Positions 56,307 to 64,000 of a DNA stretch of 64,000 bases are shown one piece after another. Every line of letters begins with the position of its first letter. Positions within the stretch are counted from its first letter, which is position 1. The DNA is from Opisthorchis felineus (lineage: Eukaryota; Platyhelminthes; Trematoda; Opisthorchiida; Opisthorchiidae): assembly GCA_004794785.1 (NCBI GenBank), contig SJOL01009480.1, positions 188,708-252,707 on the forward strand, given 5' to 3'. The notes under the pieces were generated by a model, which was not told the origin of the DNA, made no database searches, and saw only the letters and a program-made list of their open reading frames with translations. Position numbers and translations under genes: made by a program.

Positions 56307-57100
56307 ATGCTTGGTGAAACCTTTTACTCCCTTAAAATTGATGTATGCTGTGTCTCCGAAACACGCATACAAGGCCCAAGCGTGGTTATACATCTCAGAA
56401 CGCCAAGGATGAACTCAGCTCTTTCACATTTCTCCCTCCGTGTGTCCGGTGATCCAGAAGCGATGACTCGTGGAACATATGGCGTGGCAGTTGCACTCAG
56501 CCCCAGAGCTGAACGCGCTTTGCTGGATTGGATCCCAGTGAACAGTCGTCTTTGCGCCGTCCGGTTATCCAGTTCAATCAAGCTCAATGCCTCTCGGCAT
56601 AAAATGCGGTACCTGTTTGTAGTGTCGGCTTATGCACCAACGGACTGCAGTTCTGATGCTGAGAAGGATACTTTCCATCGATAGCTATACGGGCTCATTT
56701 GTCAAGCAAAAAGTACTGACATTGTGATCCTTGCAGGCGATATAAATGCACAAGTCGGTCATCTGAACTCCTTGGAACCATATTTGGGTGGTCGATTCGG
56801 AGTCTATGCTCGTCGCACAGAAAACGGAGAGCGACTCCTCCAGTTGTGTGCTGATCATGAGCTATTTGTGGCCAGTACAAACTTTCAGCATAAACGTTCG
56901 CATCGCGTAACCTAGAGGCCACCAACTGCAAACCAACCGTGGATCCAGTTGGATCACTTGGCCATCAGCCAATCGGTGGAGAGCTACAATTCAAGACTGC
57001 CGTTCCTTCTGGGGCACACAACTTGATTCCGATCACGCCATGATGCGTGCACGCCTTACAGTTCGTTTCCCTTCAGGCCCTCGCAATTCAGCAAGTAGTA
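56307..57100 (+). pseudogene. LINE family 2 endonuclease domain, broken
   Basis: Exonuclease-endonuclease-phosphatase fold motifs: IDVCCVSETRI (catalytic Glu), FVVSAYAPT, ILAGDINAQVG (catalytic Asp and Asn), QLDHLAIS and, after a frameshift, the SDH-type end at about 57034. In-frame stops lie at 56682 (TAG) and 56913 (TAG, where Trp is expected). In a live element this domain nicks target DNA to start target-primed reverse transcription. Confidence 0.85.
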
Positions 57101-57879
57101 TGCCAATCCACCCTCTTCAAGGAAATACCATAGCCCAACAGTATCGATGTGAGCTAGCCCAACAGCTCTACGATAAACCAGTACCGTACTGGTAGTGAAC
57201 ACGTGGGTCAAACATTGCAAGATGTGAAAGGAGCTATGCTAGTGGTGTCCACTGCTATCTGTCCGACTACTCCGATTCAACCACAAGACCACTGGATGTC
57301 GTCGAGATTGCTATCCATGACTGATGCCGGGAAATCCATACCAGCAAGCAACGAGTACGACAGTGCACGCTAAGCCCTCAAACGCCAAATACTGAAGAAC
57401 CCAAAGAAAGACCGAGAAATCTGGTTGACATCAAAAGCTCGGGAGATGGAGAAGGCTTTTGCTACGGGAAACAGCCATGCCCTAGGAAAGCAACGGTCAG
57501 CGAAACTATAAGTGAAAAAGATGGCTCATTAATTCATTCGCAAAAACGTCGACTGCAGAGGTGGGCCGAACACTTCGAAGAAAAGTTTAGCTGGCCTCCT
57601 GCAACGTAGCCTGTGGAGATAATGCATACGGGTGAATGGAATGTAAACCTTGATCGCTCGTCAGAAGAAGAAATAGAGTATGAAATATCCGTACTGAAAC
57701 GTGAGAAGGCACAAGCCCTATCAAGGAAGACGGAGTACCCCTGGTGACCCATCTATTAAAGCTTATCGGTGCTATTGGGAACGAAGAGAAAGTGCCTTCG
57801 GAATGAGGCATGTAGACAGTTATTCCTATCTCAAAAAAGTGCACGCGGAATCTGTTTGAAAAACACCGTGGTATGAGGA

Positions 57880-59014
57880 AGGTAGCTGTGGTGTTAAAGG
57901 TGTTCTGTCGTCTTATCCGTCAAAGGTTGAATGAACACATGGAAATAGATTCATGAAAACCAAGCTGGGTTCCGTCCTGCAAGAGGATGCATCGATCACA
58001 TCTTCAACCTCTATCAGATTCTGGAACAGCGACGCTGTTTCCAGCAACAGTCAGCAGTTGTCTTCCTTGACTTGAAAGATGCCTTTGACTCAGTGAACCG
58101 TCAGGCACTATGGCGGTGTCAATGGAGCCAAACTGTCCACCATAAATTCTCGACCCTCCCTAAGGCGCTGTACGCCAACTCTCGCGGAAGTGTGGAAGTC
58201 TACGGGGTGTTCCCGCCTGAATTCGCCACATCAAATGGTGTCAGGCAAGGCTAACCTCTTTCACATTCCCTAATAAAATTTGTCTTTGACACTATTATGG
58301 GAGACTCACTATCAGCCTCTAATGCCTGTGGGTTCGAAGTTCTCTCGGGGCGTTCGCTCGCAGATATCGCGTACGCAGACGACATAGCTCTTTTTGGATC
58401 CGACGCCGTGGTATTGCAAACAATATTAAATAATCTAAATAATTCTGCCTCGCGGTTTGGCAAACCGTGGAGTGCCTCTACAAGACTGAGTGGGCTCGAA
58501 CCCTAGCCTCATGCTTGTGGCTGAGCCAACTGAGGTAGTAGACAAATTTGTCTACCTGGACAGCTGTATCAGTCCCGGCGGTCTCGCGAGAGATGGTATT
58601 CCCATCCGGATTGAGAAGGCCAGAGCAACTTCCATGAACCTGCATCAGCTGTGGCCTAGGCGAGACATCAGCTTGTCCATCAAAGGTCGAGTTTGCAATG
58701 CTGCGGTGCGCTCCACATTATTATACGGATCAGAAACCTGGCCGCTGCGTGCTGAGAACGTCAAAATGCTTTCAGTGTTTGACCATCGATGTCATTGGAA
58801 CATTGCCCGAGTTTGGTGGGAACGCCGAATCACTAATGCTGAAGTACACCGAATGGTTTTCGGAAGAAACAACTCGCCGACGATAGATGGACGGATCACG
58901 CTCCATAGAGTGCGCTGGCTTGGCCCCGTATGCCAGTCGACCGACTTCATCGAAGGATTCTTTTCGCACAACCACGCGAAGGGTGGGAACGAGCCAGTGG
59001 AGGTCAGACAATGA
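57880..59014 (+). pseudogene. LINE family 2 reverse transcriptase domain, broken
   Basis: Motifs in order: HIFNLYQILEQRRCFQQQ, AVVFLDLKDAFDSVNRQALW (catalytic Asp of block A), FATSNGVRQG followed by a stop at 58252, and the YADD box at 58372-58383 in DIAYADDIALFGSDAV. After a frameshift near 58495 come TLLYGSETWPLRAENVKMLS and VFDHRCHWNIARVWWERRIT. The usual residue after GVRQG is Cys, so the TAA is a decay mutation. Non-functional. Confidence 0.88.
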
Positions 59015-59385
59015 CAAAGCGAAGTATGAAAGCCATTACCAGCAAACCCGGCTGCGCTGGTCATTGCCGTCTGCCTGGATGGGAACCCCGAGACGGGCAC
59101 ATCAATGGTTAGAGATATTGTCAGAAATGGCCCAGTCGCGCTCTCAATGGCGCTCATGCGTCCAAGCTACTGACTTCAATACGTAGCTCCCTTCTCAAAC
59201 TCCCCAACGAAATGTCCACTGACAACCCCGTATTTAAGCAACAATTATATCACCTACCGCCTCCAATGCTCACCTACCTACCCCAGCTCCTCCAAATCAT
59301 CGGTGAACGAAATTGTGGCAGTTGTAATCACTGTATGACAACTACGCGGTTCCTACAGTTGATGACCTGAAGATGAATAGGCAGG

Positions 59386-62027
59386 CTTTGCAATGAATAT
59401 TCATGTGAAATTCGTCAAAAAATGGAGGTCACGGCGAGTGGTCCCTTGAAATGCAATCTTGAGTTTAAGATGCACTCGTGGACAAAATATGGTGAAATGA
59501 GACGCATTACTGCCCCTGCTCTGACCTACAAAGTTTTTTTCAAGAGCTAAGTTTTCCAACATTATTCAACTCGGACCTGAGCAAAGATTTCACGCTAACA
59601 AATAACGTCATTCCATTATATTTGAACAGTGACCAGTCTCGAAGTGTGCTCCTGCACATATCCCACCTCAAGAACACTCATCTTTTTTTAAAAGCGTTTT
59701 CATTTTAGCCCATAAGAGGTGAGTCAGATTGGAACCACTTTAAGGATCCCACAAATATTATATCAAATATAAATTCTTCATTCCAGGACTACCAGGATAT
59801 GGTTTGTACTTGTTATCTTTCTTCTGCAACAGCCGCGTGTACGTCTAGTTTACTGCGCTGCAGATACATCTGTTCAAGCGGCGCATTTAGTCCTTAATGC
59901 ACTGTAAACAAAGTTTGTCTAAATGGTTTCCGGTTGACTGCCACGAGCGCAGCAGCATGAGGGATATCTATAGAAGACTCTCACTCGGAAGGACTCGTTT
60001 TGTTAAATCCTAATTTAGTTGCAAACGTGGCATATTCTCTGTCAGGATCACTGTTCTGTCCACACAGATATGACAGATAAGCAATTGAATGTGTGCTAAA
60101 CATGACCTTGGAGCACAAGCGCACAATTGGAAAAAGTACCGCAGAACTGATCCAAACTGAGGCAGATGTCGAAGTACACCTGGATATTTTCGACTACGTG
60201 ATCAACCCGACCCGTAAGGCTTCAAACTGAAATTGGAAATGAACTCTGGTGGTATGGGATCTACTCCCACTCACGTGAACTGGCATTTAACATCAACTAA
60301 CCGACAACAGCACTCAAAACATTATAATGCTCCAAACAGTGAGAATGGACTTCTTGAGTTTCAACTTACTGGATTCGAAGCAATGGCAAGCTAATAATTC
60401 ACGAACAAGACGAATACCATTGTCTTCCTTAACACTAGGATGTTGTGGTCATCAACTTCATCTTGGACTTCAGAATTAAAATTGCAGTGATTCGCAAGTA
60501 GCCGTTGCCTTAATTCTTCCTAACTGTTTGACCTGTTCGTCACCTCTGACTTACTTCGCCAGTTGTTTTAAGCGCTAGAGCTCATAGGTTATCGGTACAC
60601 CAACTAAGGGCGAAATCATCCAATTGGTGCATCTGTTTTGTGGGCGCGTTACTTTCAAACCTGCAGCTTCCAAAGAAAAGTGACCTTGAAGTTACACTCA
60701 ACTGCGTCGACATGGAAGTAGATAACAGCTCCGTTCCATGAAGCCCGATTATAGGAAGTCTTGGAGACATCAAACAATCCTTCTGTTATTTTGTGATACC
60801 GATAAATACTGAGTCAGCCGGTTTGAGCGGTCATTCAAATGTCACTGAACACATCACGATATGATTGGTTGCCTGATGTTTCTGCGTGGGCGTTCACCGG
60901 TATGAGACCATCGATTCACGTGCGCGAAATGCAGCTGCATCCCCGTGCTACTGTAGCCTACACATTGCGTTCAGTGGTACAAATGTAATAGCAGCTGGAT
61001 CACAACAAAGACGGTGCATAGAGTATTTGACGGGTAAAGTGAGACTGACTATTCGCAAAACGAATAAACCTCTGGTGGAAAGCGAACTGTAAGGATGCGA
61101 AAATTGTGCTAGCAGTGGTGTGGCAGAAACCAATGAAATACCGGTGAAATCTAGTCGGAACTTATGGAATGTCACATAATGTTCAGTGTGTGCCAACGCC
61201 TTCAAGAAACAAATGCTTTTGCAGGTTAGTCATTCTGAGTTCGGAGAGGCATTTAAGATGATATTAGATATTAGATAATTCTACTCAAGCCAGTGGGAAG
61301 TCAGATGCAAACGACATAAACCGAAAAAATCATTCGGTGGATTTTGGATGGAAACGCTATTGCGTTTCTGCTGGGTCTTCCCGAAATATATTTACTGATT
61401 GCAAATGCGGAACAGTATGGATTGGTGGTAAACTGAGCAGATTGAATCGAGCGAGTATTGGACTACTAACACACAAGGAGTGTTTGGCGATTAATCTGCA
61501 TGGGATACAGGGCGTTACGGGAATTCGTGGACCATAAATGTATGAAAGTCACGAAGACATGGTGACCCCTTGAAAAGTTTAGAAACTGTAGGTCTATTCT
61601 TTCTATTAGATTGCATGTGGTTTACGCTCAGCAAAACGTCGTCATATTATGATCCCAGGCCAGGTTATCATAACGCCTTAAATGCCGAGCTTTGCTCAGA
61701 CGCGACCTCTTGAGACAGAGTTACTGCAGTGGATATCATTCAGAATATCGGAAATACGTTGAAATACTGATCGAAAGTTGAAATCAAGGTATCATTTACC
61801 GTGATCTATTAGAAATAAAATGGATGACTGTAGGTTCCATCCTCTCTGAGACACCCACTCTGATTAAGCTCAACGAGATTTCAATCGTGGATTGCTACTT
61901 CTACCAGGACAGTATTCCCTGTGTGCCCATGAATGCTTTTGCACATATCTAAGTAAATTATCCAAGAATACCATTTGAAAAAGCGTATCCCATCGTATCC
62001 TATACTAGAAAGTTGGTAGATATTCGG
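59386..62027. other. Non-coding flank, no gene recognised
   Basis: AT-rich sequence with only short frames (85 codons or fewer) and no recognised repeat. Confidence 0.6.
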
Positions 62028-62150
62028 TTGTTTCCAAGTGAGAAGCCGAGAAACACTGCACAGCTGTTTCATTCTTATTGGGAATCATCAGCATTCATGA
62101 AACTCCTGAGAGCTTCGCGTCTACAGTACTAGTTGAAGCCTAAAATGTTC
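62028..62150 (-). mobile_element. SINE remnant with hammerhead-like core, copy 5
   Basis: On the minus strand: CTGATGA (62085-62091), 14 nt containing TTCC, GAAAC (62066-62070), agctgtgcagtgtttctcgg. The region before CTGATGA has lost part of the stem I strand, and the tRNA-like head is poorly kept. Confidence 0.7.
62046..62095 (-). ncRNA. Hammerhead ribozyme-like motif (copy 5)
   Basis: Both core boxes are intact with 14-nt spacing. The predicted cleavage-site base is G (after GCTGT), which hammerheads do not tolerate, and stem I is incomplete. Inactive relic, but useful for the consensus. Confidence 0.5.
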
Positions 62151-63009
62151 GAACGAGACCGGCAGATTGTAATGAGGGATCAACTTTTAGTTATCGGCCG
62201 GCTCTACACTGAGGGTAGGTATACAGAGGATTCTAGTTATACGCAGTGTAAGTTGACGTACCTTGTACAGCAGAATGTACTTTCAGGAACCGCTTTATAC
62301 ATCATTCACTTCAGCTACAATGGTGAAACCCCCTAATTCATTTTAGCATGCATACGTCAATATAGTAAACTTCGACTGTGTGGGCTCAAATTAACCAAAC
62401 AATCACGCGGGGAAATCTAACCCTAGATATTTTCATCATAGGCAATAGCATTTAACGGCAGCCTGTAGGTACCATACGATAAACGGCTTGGGAACTGACG
62501 GTCACATCCAACTGCAAGTATCTGTGAGGTGCCTTCGCAGCTGAGACCAGTTGGGACAGCTAAGGCATCTCAGAATGCAGTTTACCTATTTTCTTACTGT
62601 TCAGTAGTTCGAAGCATCGAACGCTTCAGTAAACGAAGTCAAATTTATGTGCATCCAATGGGCCCCCGTACCATATAAGTTCGCCATTAAAGTGTTATTC
62701 GTTCGAGATGAACGAACCTAGTTGACAATTCGGATGATCTGTTTTCCATGACTATTGTGGTTCCAGAGCAAACGCAATATTCAGAAAATGTTTTGGTTAA
62801 ATTTACCTCTGTAACGAAAACCGCCCTAGAGAATCGGCAGCTGCAACTGCTACCGACCATGCGCAGCGCCCTTGCGCCGGCAGTAACACGTGATTAGCCG
62901 TGTGAAAATTCACTAGAATGTAAAATCCCAGAGAGCGCGGAGGAATCGGAACACTAACGGACAAAATCCCCGAAGCGCGAATAAGTTGACCTGTTCAGAC
63001 GTGGTAATT
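62151..63009. other. Non-coding spacer, no gene recognised
   Basis: No coding motif and no repeat recognised between the last two SINE copies. Confidence 0.5.
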
Positions 63010-63150
63010 CTGGTGCGTCCGGTTCGCGGTGGTGGAGTAGTGGTAAGTCGCTCACATCATACGTCACATACGAAGTTCAAATCCCGGCGCAACCAAGGAT
63101 ATTCACTGCTGATTAGCTCAAAAAATAGTGAAATTCGAGTTCGGTGCTTC
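63010..63150 (+). mobile_element. tRNA-derived SINE with hammerhead-like core, copy 8
   Basis: A-box-like tggagtagtgg and B-box-like agttcaaatcc (63074-63084) precede gcgcaacca. The core follows: cactg, CTGATTA (63109-63115; expected CTGATGA), 14 nt, GAAAT (63130-63134), then ttcggtgcttc. Stem I CACTG can still pair with CGGTG through one G-T pair. The tRNA-like head differs from copies 1 and 2, suggesting a second subfamily. Confidence 0.55.
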
Positions 63151-64000
63151 CCCCTTTGGTGTGGGCTCACCGGAATAACTGTGCCGGAATAGCAGGAGGA
63201 CTACCGGTCAAACAAGGGTGATATGAACGTGAACACCTAGCCAGCTACTCGAGACCATTCTCGTGAATTGAGATGTTTACCAAAGGCTAGGCTCAGCAGC
63301 GTTGTCCAGCTGGAACTTCGATCTGGTGTTGTTACCCCGCAAAAAAAGTTATATGTCAACCCAAGAATGTGAAATTAGAACAGTGTTCATCAAACACTGT
63401 GGTCCGTAATTACGATGTCTCAGTAAAATATCGCATATGATACATCTCTACTTGGCTGAAAAAAAGTGTTTTGAAGTGACGATCCATAGCAGTCGACAGC
63501 GATGATGTTGGAATCAGCGTGTACGAACACACTTCAATTAGGACTACACATCTGTAACTTAAACCATAAGGTAGAAACATGTTTATCTGTGGATTATCCT
63601 TCATCAGGGCCTAGCAAATCGACAGGCGTTCGCCAGACCTGTTCCGGGCTTGCTTCCAATTCATGTCTAAGTCCCACACCAATGATGTTATAAACGATTT
63701 TATTAGAATTTATTTCATTTTTTTAAGCAGGATGTTTGAACCCACCGGAAACTTAGAGACGCTCTCTCACCTGGAGAAGGGCGATCAAAAGGAGGTGGTC
63801 GGTTCTGTTCTGAATAACCACTTATTTCGGTGTTCTTATTTATTTCTTTTTACGTTCTATATGTATTGCAGAAGGCGAAAAAGACGAAGTCTGATGGCCA
63901 GGTGACAGAGGGTAACCCTATTGACAAATAATACCTCACGAAAGAAAAGGATTTACTCAAATAACTTGTTAAAAATCAAGCTATGCAACACTAAGCTAAT
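63151..64000. other. Non-coding end of window, no gene recognised
   Basis: Only short frames (80 codons or fewer) without recognised motifs. Confidence 0.5.

Larger units (their letters stand above)
55330..59385 (+). mobile_element. LINE family 2 (RTE-like), nearly full-length dead copy
   Basis: About 4.05 kb and in the sense orientation of OAT, downstream of it. It holds a GC-richer 5' region (55330-56300), an apurinic-type endonuclease remnant (56307-57100), a linker, a reverse transcriptase remnant (57880-59014), and a 3'UTR ending near gttgatgacctgaagatgaa. The 3' end matches the fragment at 17604-17944. It has many stops and frameshifts and so cannot mobilise itself. Related to, but distinct from, LINE family 1. 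Confidence 0.88.

Noticed and set aside
63025..63096. tRNA gene ending in CCA
   Set aside because: The acceptor stem pairs at only four positions and the sequence continues into the SINE body.
1..64000. Operons, CRISPR arrays, prophage or bacterial defence systems
   Set aside because: The window is intron-rich eukaryotic DNA. No direct-repeat array, ribosome binding sites or clustered co-directional long frames are present.

Overview
The window is nuclear DNA from an animal, most likely a parasitic flatworm (digenean fluke). This rests on four observations: a spliced animal-type gene with one very short coding exon, two introns of 46 and 35 bp and later introns of up to 22 kb; RTE-like LINE fragments with TGA-rich tails; tRNA-derived SINEs carrying a hammerhead-like motif reminiscent of the schistosome Sm-alpha family; and the absence of any bacterial gene organisation. 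The species cannot be named from the sequence alone.

One protein-coding gene can be reconstructed completely: mitochondrial ornithine aminotransferase (OAT), plus strand, ATG at 5516 and stop at 49554-49556. Nine exons join in frame to give 434 residues (human OAT has 439). Exons: 5516-5544, 5591-5745, 5781-6005, 27949-28172, 28313-28485, 30728-30806, 41864-41977, 44600-44738, 49390-49556. All junctions agree in phase. All introns are GT-AG except intron 5, which uses a GC donor. The PLP lysine, the PLP-ring aspartate and the substrate-binding motifs are intact, so the enzyme should be functional. OAT moves the delta-amino group of ornithine to 2-oxoglutarate and links arginine breakdown to proline and glutamate in the mitochondrion.

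The rest is introns and flanks filled with decayed mobile elements. LINE family 1 (RTE-like) has copies at 8150-8318 (+, internally deleted), 8481-10125 (-), 18103-18545 (-), 32640-34444 (+, most of the reverse transcriptase) and 36063-36377 (+). LINE family 2 has a nearly complete broken copy at 55330-59385 (endonuclease plus reverse transcriptase) and a 3' fragment at 17604-17944. Two LINE pairs in intron 3 lie tail to tail about 160 bp apart.

The most interesting element is a SINE family with tRNA-like A and B boxes followed by a type-I hammerhead-ribozyme-like core. Eight copies are seen: two head to head at 925-1118 and 1243-1432, then 27340-27450, 35030-35110, 36640-36775, 49090-49190, 62028-62150 and 63010-63150. 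Seven keep exactly 14 nt between the CTGATGA-like and GAAAC-like boxes. All copies look mutated, so present activity is doubtful, but the architecture is clear.

No real tRNA, rRNA, CRISPR array or second intact gene was found. Most open frames of 60-130 codons in the window look like chance frames or frames inside repeats.
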